This document shows positions 1 through 7,907 of a stretch of 60,748 bases of DNA, one piece after another. Origin of the DNA: Flammeovirgaceae bacterium. Lineage in GTDB: Bacteria > Bacteroidota > Bacteroidia > Cytophagales > Cyclobacteriaceae. The notes beneath the pieces were generated by a model, which was given only the letters and a program-made list of their open reading frames with translations, searched no databases and was not told the origin of the DNA. The stretch covers positions 1 to 60,748 of the forward strand of contig JAJTGQ010000089.1 in NCBI GenBank assembly GCA_021299455.1, in the 5' to 3' direction. The position numbers and the translations under genes were made by a program. The stretch's first letter is position 1. Every line of letters begins with the position of its first letter.

Positions 1-22
1 CTTTGAAGTGATTAATAATTGA

Positions 23-2458
23 ATGGATTCTACTACTTGGGAAAAAGGGGAGAGTTGGTTTAAGATTCAGGGATGGAGTTCATTCGAATTTCAACGAGAG
101 GCATGGAAAGCCTACTCGGACGGTTATAGTGGGCTAGTGAACGCCCCAACCGGCAGCGGGAAAACATACTCGCTTCTTATTCCTATTTTATTGGAGCCTA
201 GCGCAAACAGCAAGTCAAAAGGCCCTCGTGCAATTTGGATAACCCCAATTCGTGCGTTGGCAAAAGAAATTGAGTTGTCGGCAGTCAAAGCGAAAAACGG
301 GCTGGGTGCTAAATGGCGAGTGGGAGTTCGCTCAGGCGATACATCTACAAAGGAAAGAGCTAAGCAAAAGGAAAACCCTCCAGAGTTTCTCATCACAACG
401 CCCGAGAGTTTGCACATATTACTTTCGCAAAAAGGAGGCACTGCTTATTTCGAAAACTTACGCGCCATTGTGGTTGATGAATGGCACGAACTCATTGGCT
501 CCAAGCGTGGCGTATTGATGGAGTTGGCACTCTCTCGATTGAAAGGAATCTGCCCTTCACTCAAAGTATGGGGTATTTCAGCCACCATCGGTAATATGGA
601 TCAATCGTTGCAGGTATTATTTGGAAATTTTTACGAGGCAAATCAGTTCAAGGTCATTAAAGCGCAAATTGAAAAAAAGGTAGAGATCGTTTCCATTTTT
701 CCAGATGAATTGGAGCGAATGCCCTGGTCGGGTCATCTGGGTATTCAGTTGCTTGACAAAGTCATTCCTATCATTAACAACAGCAAGAGCACGTTGATAT
801 TTACCAACACGCGTTCCTTTGCTGAGATTTGGTATCAGAAACTATTATCCAAAGCGCCCGAACTATCTGGTATATTAGCCATGCATCATGGATCGATTAG
901 TGCTGTCACCAGAAATTGGGTGGAAGATCAACTGCATGAAGGAAATCTGAAGGCTGTTGTTTGCACTTCGAGTTTAGATTTGGGAGTTGACTTTCGTCCG
1001 GTAGAAACAATCATACAAGTAGGTAGCCCGAAAGGTGTCGCTAGGTTTTTGCAACGCGCAGGTAGGAGTGGGCATCAGCCTGGGGCTATTAGTAGAATTT
1101 ATTTTTTGCCTACCAATTCATTGGAGTTGACAGAGTCTGCAGCGTTGCGAGAAGCCATCCATCAAAAAATTGTAGAAGATCGTTTCCCATACATTCGATC
1201 GTTTGATGTGCTGGTGCAATACCTTGTGACGCTTGCGGTGGGCGATGGATTCAGGCCTGAAGAAATTTTGAGTGAGCTAAGAGGCACGGTTAGTTATTCA
1301 TCGATTACAGATGAGGAATGGATATGGTGTTTGAATTTCATCACTTCGGGGGGTGAGGCGCTTACGGCCTATGACGAATATCGGAAAGTGATGGTGCAGG
1401 ATGGTGTGTATAAAGTAGAGAGCAAACAGATTGCCCATAAGCATCGGTTAAGTATTGGAACCATTGTTGGCGACACACTGATGCACGTAAAATATGCTAC
1501 CGGAAAATACCTGGGCACTATCGAAGAGTATTTTATTTCCAGTTTGCACATCGGTGATGTATTTTGGTTTGCCGGGCAATGTTTAGAATTGGTGCGCATC
1601 AAGGAAATGGAAGCGCATGTCCGAAAATCAAAACGCAAATCGGGTAAGGTTCCTTCGTGGCAGGGAGGAAGGATGCCGCTTTCATCTCAATTAAGCGAAA
1701 TGATCCGATTGAAGATAGATGAATCCGCCAGCAATAGCGAATCGGATGACGAGATGCGTTTTTTAAAACCTCTGATGGAGTTGCAACGGAGTCGGTCACA
1801 CTTGCCCACAAAAAAAGAATTTCTTATTGAGTATTTTCAAAGCAGCGAGGGCTATCACGTGGTGATGTATCCATTTGAGGGGCGAAATGTACACGAAGGG
1901 TTGGGCGCGTTGGTAGCGTACCGCATAGCTAAAATTCTTCCCATCACCTTTTCGATAGCGATGAATGACTATGGTTTTGAGTTGCTGTCAGATCAACCCA
2001 TTCCTATTTTTGAAGCGGTTGAAACCAATGTATTAGGCATGGAAAATTTGTCTACCGACATTTATGCGAGTATCAACTCCACAGAAATGGCAAAAAGGAA
2101 ATTTCGAGATATCGCAGCAATTTCCGGATTGGTATTTAAAGGAATGCCCGGCAAACGAATGAAAGACAAACATCTGCAATCTTCTTCGCAACTTTTTTTC
2201 AACGTGTTTCATGAATATGAGTCAGATAATCTATTGTTGCTTCAATCCTTGGAGGAGGTAATGGATTTTCAATTAGAAGAAGCACGATTGCGGCAAGCTT
2301 TGGAAAGAATAGGTACGCAAAAGATAATCATCACACAACCGGAAAAGCCAACTCCTTTTGCTTTTCCGATCATGGTAGATAGAACCCGAGAGAAGCTGAC
2401 TTCCGAAAAACTGGAAGACCGGATCAAGAAAATGAAATTGGAGTATGGGGATGAATGA
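23..2458 (+). CDS. Ligase-associated Lhr-like DEXH-box DNA helicase
   Basis: An 811-residue superfamily 2 helicase. Visible motifs in order are Walker A APTGSGKT (about residues 41-48), the DEXH box in VVDEWHEL (about 150-157), SATIGN motif III, and motifs V/VI in the segment ending QRAGRSGHQPGA. The long C-terminal half without further helicase motifs and the total length match the Bacteroidota/proteobacterial helicase found next to an ATP-dependent DNA ligase and a nuclease of the DNA damage response. Those partners would lie upstream, outside the window, so this part is inference from the family. The start ATG has only 22 bases of window before it, so an upstream operon partner cannot be checked. 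The stop codon is one base from the convergent histidine kinase stop. Role: ATP-driven 3'-5' translocation and unwinding in DNA repair; cytoplasmic. Confidence 0.88.
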   Translation: MDSTTWEKGESWFKIQGWSSFEFQREAWKAYSDGYSGLVNAPTGSGKTYSLLIPILLEPSANSKSKGPRAIWITPIRALAKEIELSAVKAKNGLGAKWRVGVRSGDTSTKERAKQKENPPEFLITTPESLHILLSQKGGTAYFENLRAIVVDEWHELIGSKRGVLMELALSRLKGICPSLKVWGISATIGNMDQSLQVLFGNFYEANQFKVIKAQIEKKVEIVSIFPDELERMPWSGHLGIQLLDKVIPIINNSKSTLIFTNTRSFAEIWYQKLLSKAPELSGILAMHHGSISAVTRNWVEDQLHEGNLKAVVCTSSLDLGVDFRPVETIIQVGSPKGVARFLQRAGRSGHQPGAISRIYFLPTNSLELTESAALREAIHQKIVEDRFPYIRSFDVLVQYLVTLAVGDGFRPEEILSELRGTVSYSSITDEEWIWCLNFITSGGEALTAYDEYRKVMVQDGVYKVESKQIAHKHRLSIGTIVGDTLMHVKYATGKYLGTIEEYFISSLHIGDVFWFAGQCLELVRIKEMEAHVRKSKRKSGKVPSWQGGRMPLSSQLSEMIRLKIDESASNSESDDEMRFLKPLMELQRSRSHLPTKKEFLIEYFQSSEGYHVVMYPFEGRNVHEGLGALVAYRIAKILPITFSIAMNDYGFELLSDQPIPIFEAVETNVLGMENLSTDIYASINSTEMAKRKFRDIAAISGLVFKGMPGKRMKDKHLQSSSQLFFNVFHEYESDNLLLLQSLEEVMDFQLEEARLRQALERIGTQKIIITQPEKPTPFAFPIMVDRTREKLTSEKLEDRIKKMKLEYGDE

Positions 2459-2459
2459 A

Positions 2460-3803
2460 TTAGAAACGAAGTGTAAAAACTGTTTTTACATCCAGCTCTG
2501 ACTCCACACTTAATGATCCGTTGTGCATCTGCATGATTTGTCTCGATAACGCCAACCCAATTCCCGATCCTGTTTTTTTGGTGGTGAAGAAGGGAACAAA
2601 AATCCGCTGGATCGCTTCTGGGATGATGCCCGGCCCGTTATCGGTCACTTGAACAATAATCGAGTTTCCAGTGTATAATCCGATCAACTCTACTCTTGGA
2701 TTTTCTGTTTGATAGAGCGCTTCAAATGCGTTTTTAAGAAGGTTGATTAAAACCTGACTAATCATTTCTTCATCTATTTCTACGGTCAAGTAATCGGATT
2801 GGCAGATAAGCGAAAATTGAATAGCCGATTTTTTTATCTCGGGCTTCATCAGGTTGGCTACGTTTTCAAGTAGCTCTTTTAGTTTTACAGTTTTAAGTTT
2901 TGGCTGGGGTAAGGAAGTGTATTCTCTGTACGCATCGATGAATTGAATCAACCCTTTGCTTCTGTTTTCGATGGTGCCCAGTCCTTCACGCAAATCATCG
3001 GCCGCTTCTCCCTTTAGTTCATAGTGACTTTCTTTCTTTACTAAATCTTCTTCTAGTATTTCTCTCATCGTTGAGGTAAGCGAAGAGATGGGAGTAATTG
3101 AATTCATTATTTCATGCCGAAGTACACGCGTGAGGTTTTGCCAAGCCTCAAGTTCTTGCTTTTGTAATTCAGTCTGAATGTTTTGTAACGTCACCAACTT
3201 AACGGTGTTTCCTCGGATGCGAAGTTCAGTTGCTTGTATAGTCAACTGAAATTCGTTTCCGGATTTGTACAATGTACTTTTTCCTGGTTCGGCTTCATTC
3301 AACGATTCATACAGTTTGGGGTTGATGGCCTGTAGTTCTTTAAGGTTCTTCAGATTACTCACACCAATAAATCGTTTTGCGTTGGCATTCATTAATTGTA
3401 CTTCTCCATCCGCGTCAAACGATAAGATACCGGTTCGCACCTGTTGCACTACCGTGTTTAGGTATTGCCAACTTTCTTCTTTCTCAGATCGTGCTTTTCG
3501 AAAGGCTTCTAGCACTTCGTTGAAAGCCGTATTTAACTCGCGAAAGCTTTTGCCTAATTTATTATCGTTGGCGAATCCGGAAATAAAATCAGAATACTTA
3601 ACGGATTCCAGAAAGCGCGTAAGCTTGCGATTGGTTTGTGAAGTAAAGCGGTATAACTCCAACAATTGAAAAACGATAATCAAAACGGTGAGCCCAGCCG
3701 CAAAAAACATATTGGGGCGACTTACCATAAACATCACCAGCCCAACCGATAATGCCAGAAGGCCTACCCGAAACGCTACCCGAAAACGAAAGTCGTTGAA
3801 CAT
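2460..3803 (-). CDS. NtrY-like sensor histidine kinase
   Basis: Membrane histidine kinase partner of the upstream sigma-54 activator. The order is two hydrophobic segments with almost no loop between them (about residues 10-28 and 31-50), a HAMP-like/coiled segment, a PAS-like region with FDADGEVQLMNANAKRFIG, the phospho-acceptor box LRHEIMNSITP (His about 230), and a HATPase domain with DNGPGI and TGSGIGLALS. Because there is no real periplasmic domain, the signal is probably sensed in or at the membrane or in the PAS domain. An upstream in-frame ATG at 3845 would add MTNQRIYKSANNKL, but that stretch is encoded by an intergenic repeat (3817-3912), so the start at 3803 is preferred. It is downstream of the response regulator on the same strand, a classic pair. 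Confidence 0.87.
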   Translation of the reverse strand: MFNDFRFRVAFRVGLLALSVGLVMFMVSRPNMFFAAGLTVLIIVFQLLELYRFTSQTNRKLTRFLESVKYSDFISGFANDNKLGKSFRELNTAFNEVLEAFRKARSEKEESWQYLNTVVQQVRTGILSFDADGEVQLMNANAKRFIGVSNLKNLKELQAINPKLYESLNEAEPGKSTLYKSGNEFQLTIQATELRIRGNTVKLVTLQNIQTELQKQELEAWQNLTRVLRHEIMNSITPISSLTSTMREILEEDLVKKESHYELKGEAADDLREGLGTIENRSKGLIQFIDAYREYTSLPQPKLKTVKLKELLENVANLMKPEIKKSAIQFSLICQSDYLTVEIDEEMISQVLINLLKNAFEALYQTENPRVELIGLYTGNSIIVQVTDNGPGIIPEAIQRIFVPFFTTKKTGSGIGLALSRQIMQMHNGSLSVESELDVKTVFTLRF

Positions 3804-3816
3804 TAATTTGTTGTTT

Positions 3817-3912
3817 GCTGATTTGTAAATTCGTTGATTCGTCAATGTGAAGATTAGATAATATCCGAAGTTGCTACCAACGAATCAGCACATCAACGAA
3901 TCAAACAATTGT
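3817..3912. repeat. Degenerate intergenic repeat, phrase AATCAACGAATCAGCA
   Basis: Between the kinase and the regulator the phrases TTCGTTGATTCGT (plus strand, about 3831-3843) and AACGAATCAGCACATCAACGAATCAAA (about 3879-3905, given here only as a description of alternating ATCAACGA and ATCAGCA units) form an imperfect inverted array. It overlaps the alternative upstream start of the kinase gene and reads through in frame there. No IS ends or ORF of its own are seen. Confidence 0.6.
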
Positions 3913-5310
3913 TTAAAGTCCATGTTTTTCAAGTCTGCGATAGAGTGATGATCGTGTCAACCCCAATTCAGAGGCGGCTTGTGTGATATTGCCGTTGTAT
4001 TTCTTTAATACTTTTCGGATCAGCAGTTTTTCAACTTCATCCAGATTGTATTGATCCAGATTCATGGATTGTTCGGTTTCTTTGTTGCTGGAAATGGTGA
4101 AGTTAAAGTCTTCTGGTTGTAATACGGTGGAGTTGCTTAAAATGATCGCGCGTTCCAAAGCATGTTGTAGTTCTCTGATATTTCCAGGCCAAGGGTGTTT
4201 GTTCATCCTCGTCATGGCGGCTTCGCTGATCTTGCTCACACTCTTTCCATACTTTGCAGCATAGTGTTTTAAAAAATGATTGGCCAGCAACGGAATGTCT
4301 TCCAGACGATCGCGGAGCGAAGGAATTTGTATTTCAATCGTGTTGATACGATAGAGCAGATCTTGCCGAAAGCGATTTTCTTTTACCATGTCGTAAAGCG
4401 GCATGTTGGTGGCACAGATCAATCGCAAATCTATGGTTGTGTCTTTATTCGATCCTACACGACTTACTTTTCTGTTTTGCAAAACGCTTAGTAATTTTGC
4501 TTGCAAAGGCATCGAAAGATTACCAATCTCATCTAGAAACAGGGTGCCTTTGTTTGCTAGTTCAAATCTTCCCGGACGATCTTCTTTTGCATCGGTAAAA
4601 GATCCTTTCTTATGACCAAATAGTTCGCTCTCGAAAAGAGTTTCTGTGATTGAACCAAGATCAACCCCGATAAAGGATTCACTTTTTCGAATTGAATTAC
4701 TGTGAATGGCGCGAGCAATCAATTCTTTTCCAGTTCCGTTTTCACCTAGTATTAATACGTTCGCATCTGTTTGAGCCACGCGTTCGATCGTTTGAAAGAT
4801 GCGCTGCATGGATTGGCTTTGACCGATGATATCGCGAAACTTTTCGTTGATGGTGTTATTGATTTCGTGGTTCTTAATCTTTAGCGTCTCAATTTCATCT
4901 CTCGATTCGCGCAAGCGCATGGAAGAGTATAATGTGGCAAGCAACTTTTCATTCTCCCAGGGCTTCAAAACAAAATCGGTAGCGCCAGCTTTGATCGCTT
5001 TCACAGCCATCTGCACATCACCATAAGCAGTTATAAGAACGACCACTGCGGAAGGATCGATGCTTAGGATTTTCTCCAACCAATAGTATCCTTCGCTTCC
5101 ACTGCTTACGTCTTTCGTAAAGTTCATGTCCAATAAGATCACATCGTAATCTTCCTGATTCATCAAGCCAGGCAGTGCCTCTGGATTTTTTTCGATATCG
5201 ACTTGGGCAAAATGCCGCTTGAGATACATCTTGGCTGCCTTCAACAGATCTTCGTTGTCATCTACGATAAGAATTTTCCCGTGCTTAGATTCGGACATAA
5301 TTTTTTCCAT
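3913..5310 (-). CDS. NtrC-family sigma-54-dependent response regulator
   Basis: A 465-residue response regulator with three domains: receiver (IVDDNED near 15-21, phospho-acceptor Asp61 in VILLDMNF, Lys in LKPW near 117), AAA+ sigma-54 activator domain (Walker A GENGTGKE 189-196, Walker B LFLDEIGNL about 257-265), and a C-terminal Fis-type helix-turn-helix (NGNITQAASELGLTRSSLYR). The sigma-54 contact loop reads GSFTDA (236-241) rather than GAFTGA, a variant that this Bacteroidota group often shows as GAFTDA. It lies upstream of its kinase and divergent from the HlyD-type adaptor, whose promoter region carries a sigma-54-like site, so the adaptor and probably the efflux genes are its targets (inference). 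An in-frame ATG four codons in is an equally good start. Confidence 0.92.
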   Translation of the reverse strand: MEKIMSESKHGKILIVDDNEDLLKAAKMYLKRHFAQVDIEKNPEALPGLMNQEDYDVILLDMNFTKDVSSGSEGYYWLEKILSIDPSAVVVLITAYGDVQMAVKAIKAGATDFVLKPWENEKLLATLYSSMRLRESRDEIETLKIKNHEINNTINEKFRDIIGQSQSMQRIFQTIERVAQTDANVLILGENGTGKELIARAIHSNSIRKSESFIGVDLGSITETLFESELFGHKKGSFTDAKEDRPGRFELANKGTLFLDEIGNLSMPLQAKLLSVLQNRKVSRVGSNKDTTIDLRLICATNMPLYDMVKENRFRQDLLYRINTIEIQIPSLRDRLEDIPLLANHFLKHYAAKYGKSVSKISEAAMTRMNKHPWPGNIRELQHALERAIILSNSTVLQPEDFNFTISSNKETEQSMNLDQYNLDEVEKLLIRKVLKKYNGNITQAASELGLTRSSLYRRLEKHGL

Positions 5311-5320
5311 TGAGATTTAG

Positions 5321-5399
5321 GCCACAGGCTTCAAGCTGCAAGCTATTTCAGTTCTGATGATCAGCTTGTGGCTTGTAGCCTGAAGCTTGAAGCCTTGAT
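5321..5399. repeat. Nested inverted repeat of GCTTCAAGCT-type phrases
   Basis: Arms AGGCTTCAAGCT (5326-5337) and AGCTTGAAGCCT (5384-5395) are perfect 12-base inverted repeats. A second inner pair CAAGCT/AGCTTG lies between them. The transcript could fold into a long hairpin, but no T-run follows, so it does not look like a simple terminator. It belongs to the same style of short degenerate intergenic phrases seen elsewhere in the window. Confidence 0.65.
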
Positions 5400-5463
5400 T
5401 TTACCCATCAAACACAATATTGATACCGAAAGGCCAATACCTTTCAAACGCTCTAATTTGCTC

Positions 5464-5526
5464 AATTAATGCATTCAAATGTATTAATTATCGTCCGCAA
5501 TCGAACAGTTAAGTTCACATGTGAAC
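5464..5526. promoter_or_regulatory. Candidate enhancer (UAS) palindromes for the sigma-54 activator
   Basis: Two palindromic sites stand in the divergent gap. GTTCACATGTGAAC (5513-5526) is a perfect 14-base palindrome. ATTAATGCAT-4-ATGTATTAAT (5465-5488) is an inverted repeat with 9 of 10 pairs. They are about 54 and 92 bases upstream of the sigma-54-like -24 element, the spacing expected for activator binding sites. Binding by the adjacent NtrC-like regulator is inference. Confidence 0.55.
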
Positions 5527-5579
5527 GGATATTTTGCTCAAAAAGCTTCAAATAGGCCCTGAAGTCGTGAAAAGGGTCG

Positions 5580-5597
5580 TTGGCACACTTGTTGGCA
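5580..5597 (+). promoter_or_regulatory. Sigma-54-type (-24/-12) promoter
   Basis: TTGGCACACTTGTTGGCA matches the -24 element TTGGCAC exactly and gives a near match to the -12 element (TTGG or, with one extra base of spacing, TGGC instead of TTGC). It ends about 28 bases before the adaptor ATG, and the activator gene is divergently adjacent. Confidence 0.65.
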
Positions 5598-5624
5598 AGA
5601 GGTGACCGAAATGGATAGCAAACA

Positions 5625-6875
5625 ATGGACAAACAGATAAAAAAGAAGTACTGGACATTTAAGCGCATTGGAACCTTTGCCGGAATCGCGTTATTAGTTG
5701 GGTTCATTGGGTATCAATTCATTTTTGCTGACAGGCGTTCGAAATTGAAAATCGAAAAAGATAAGATCACGATTTCGGAAGTGAAGATGGGGCAGTTTAA
5801 AGAATACATTCCTCAAACTGGAATTGTAGAGCCAAGTCGCACGGTTTATTTAGATGCCATTGAAGGCGGTAACATAAGAAACATTGTTCGTGAAAGCGGA
5901 GCGATGCTGAAAAAGGGAGATGTGATATTAGAGCTCACAAACTTGAATCGCGAGCTGTCAGTACTACAGCAAGAAGCTTCTTTTAATGAAAGCATTAATC
6001 GTGCACGCGAGACAAAACTAAATATCATGCGAAACGATTTGGACCAACGTCAGCAACTCGCATTGATTGATAATCAGCTTCAAATTCTCGAGCCGCAATA
6101 TCGGAGGCAGAAACAGTTGTTTGAAAAGAAGTTGATTGCAAAACAAGATTTTGAAAGAACAGAAGCTGACTATCGATACAATATCGAACGGAAAAGAATT
6201 ACATACGAGGTTTATAGAAATGACTCCATCGATCGCATTCGACAACTAAAAGCAGTAACAAAGTCCGAACAGCAAATGACTTTGAGTTTAGACGGAGTTA
6301 GCAAGATTCTGGATAACCTGTTGATTAAATCTCCAATTGATGGGCAACTCTCAACTCCCCATTGGGAAATTGGACAGGCAGTAAGTACAGCGCAGCGCCT
6401 TGGGCAGGTAGATATTGTAGGTAGTTTTAAAGTACGAGTTCCGATTGATGAATTGTACCTCCCAAAAATTTCGGCTGGCCTTCCGGCAACCACAGACTTC
6501 GCGGGAAAGACCTACCAGCTATCGATCACCTACATTTATCCAAACATTACAAACGGAAGATTTGAAGTGGATATGAATTTTGTTGGAGAAACACCTCAAG
6601 GTATAAGAAGAGGCCAGTCCCTGCGAATGCGAGTTGAGCTTGGACAACCGTCTCAAGAACTCTTGCTCCCTATCGGTGGATTTTACAAAGACACTGGTGG
6701 TAATTGGGTTTTCATTATGGATGGAGAGGGTAAGGCAGTTAAGCGAGATGTGAAGTTGGGTAGAAAAATGGGCTCCGAATTTTTTGAGGTGTTGGAAGGT
6801 TTGAAACCGGGCGATCGCGTAATTACTTCTTCTTATGAAAATTTTGGCAACAACGAAGTATTACTTTTAGATTAA
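5625..6875 (+). CDS. HlyD/MacA-type efflux periplasmic adaptor
   Basis: A 416-residue periplasmic adaptor (membrane fusion protein). It has a basic N-terminus and a single membrane anchor (about 14-34), then the first biotinyl-lipoyl half (IPQTGIVEPSRTVYLDAIEGGNIRNIV), a long charged coiled-coil hairpin (about 100-220), the second lipoyl half (LLIKSPIDGQLS) and C-terminal beta-barrel domains ending GDRVITSSYENF. It would link the ABC transporter encoded downstream to an outer-membrane TolC-like channel, which is not in this window. The ATG at 5625 has a weak ribosome site. The transcript is probably sigma-54 driven. The next gene is 112 bases away and has its own ECF-like promoter. Confidence 0.9.
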   Translation: MDKQIKKKYWTFKRIGTFAGIALLVGFIGYQFIFADRRSKLKIEKDKITISEVKMGQFKEYIPQTGIVEPSRTVYLDAIEGGNIRNIVRESGAMLKKGDVILELTNLNRELSVLQQEASFNESINRARETKLNIMRNDLDQRQQLALIDNQLQILEPQYRRQKQLFEKKLIAKQDFERTEADYRYNIERKRITYEVYRNDSIDRIRQLKAVTKSEQQMTLSLDGVSKILDNLLIKSPIDGQLSTPHWEIGQAVSTAQRLGQVDIVGSFKVRVPIDELYLPKISAGLPATTDFAGKTYQLSITYIYPNITNGRFEVDMNFVGETPQGIRRGQSLRMRVELGQPSQELLLPIGGFYKDTGGNWVFIMDGEGKAVKRDVKLGRKMGSEFFEVLEGLKPGDRVITSSYENFGNNEVLLLD

Positions 6876-6876
6876 T

Positions 6877-6904
6877 GCAACTAATTAAAAAATTTAGCGT
6901 CTAA
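6877..6904 (+). promoter_or_regulatory. ECF-sigma-like promoter upstream of the ABC ATPase
   Basis: GCAAC (6877-6881) and CGTCTAA (6898-6904) are separated by 16 bases, the layout of extracytoplasmic-function sigma promoters (-35 with AAC, -10 with CGTC). The site lies directly after the adaptor stop and 83 bases before the ATPase start. A second, better copy of the same motif precedes the third permease. Confidence 0.45.
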
Positions 6905-6987
6905 TGATGCAACCATCTCGAAAAAAAAACAGTATCCAATAAAACTATATCATAAACAGAACCATCACACTTAAAATCATACCCCAC

Positions 6988-7677
6988 ATGATCAAACTAA
7001 AGAATCTCGAAAAAGTCTACACCACCGAAGAAGTGGAAACCACTGCCTTGAACAGCATCAACATGGAAATCAAAGATGGTGAGTTCGTGGCTATTATGGG
7101 TCCCTCCGGTTGTGGCAAATCTACGTTGTTGAATATCCTTGGCCTGTTGGATAATCCATCGGGTGGCGAGTACTATTTTGGTGAAAGCGAAGTGGCTAAA
7201 TACTCTGAGCGCCAGCGCGCGCAATTGCGCAAGGGTTCTATCGGCTTTGTGTTCCAGAGCTTCAACTTGATCGATGAATTAACCGTTTTTGAAAATGTAG
7301 AGCTTCCTTTGTTGTACATGAAGGTGCCATCAGATGAGCGCAAGAAAAGAGTGGAACAAGTGTTGGAACGCATGAATATTATGCACCGCAGAAATCACTT
7401 CCCTCAGCAGTTATCAGGCGGTCAGCAGCAGCGCGTGGCGATATCTCGTGCCATTGTTGCTAAACCTAAAGTGATATTGGCCGATGAGCCTACTGGTAAC
7501 TTGGACTCTGCCAATGGCGAAGAGGTAATGAAGTTACTCTCTGAATTGAATGTGGAAGGTACTACGATCATTATGGTGACGCACTCACCATATGATGCCA
7601 ACTACGCACACCGCATCATTAACTTGTTTGATGGTAAGGTAGTAACCGAAAATATCAAGGAACAATTCCACATATAA
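6988..7677 (+). CDS. MacB/LolD-type ABC transporter ATP-binding protein
   Basis: A 229-residue stand-alone ATPase of the MacB/LolD/FtsE group. Walker A is GPSGCGKS (38-45), Q-loop FVFQSF (88-93), signature LSGGQQQR (142-149), Walker B VILADEP (162-168), D-loop NLDS (171-174) and H-loop in MVTHS (about 199). Length and the RAQLRKGSIGFVFQ segment fit this group, which energises FtsX-like permeases by mechanotransmission rather than direct pumping. It serves the three permeases encoded downstream (inference from context). A strong terminator follows, so the permeases need another promoter or read-through. Confidence 0.93.
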   Translation: MIKLKNLEKVYTTEEVETTALNSINMEIKDGEFVAIMGPSGCGKSTLLNILGLLDNPSGGEYYFGESEVAKYSERQRAQLRKGSIGFVFQSFNLIDELTVFENVELPLLYMKVPSDERKKRVEQVLERMNIMHRRNHFPQQLSGGQQQRVAISRAIVAKPKVILADEPTGNLDSANGEEVMKLLSELNVEGTTIIMVTHSPYDANYAHRIINLFDGKVVTENIKEQFHI

Positions 7678-7700
7678 TTTCATAGGTTTAGGTTAAGTAA

Positions 7701-7741
7701 AGAAACCCACTTCGATTTTTATTGAAGTGGGTTTTCTTTTT
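7701..7741 (+). terminator. Rho-independent terminator after the ABC ATPase
   Basis: Stem AAACCCACTTC (7703-7713) pairs perfectly with GAAGTGGGTTT (7724-7734) around a 10-base loop. The 3' side runs into a T-rich tract to 7741. Confidence 0.88.
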
Positions 7742-7907
7742 GTTGAATAGTTTCGTACAGTTACCTGTTCAAAATTGAACATCGATAGATCGGGAAGATG
7801 ACATAAGTAGACCAATAGTGCATCTTTTCTATTGGTATATTTATTGGCATCGCGAAGCAACCTTTGTTTCATTAGAGTCGTCTATTAAACGCACCCAAGC
7901 TACCCCC

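Noticed and set aside
7818-7907. 30-residue N-terminal extension of permease 1
   Set aside because: The paralog N-terminus starts at 7908; the extension has no similarity to the family.
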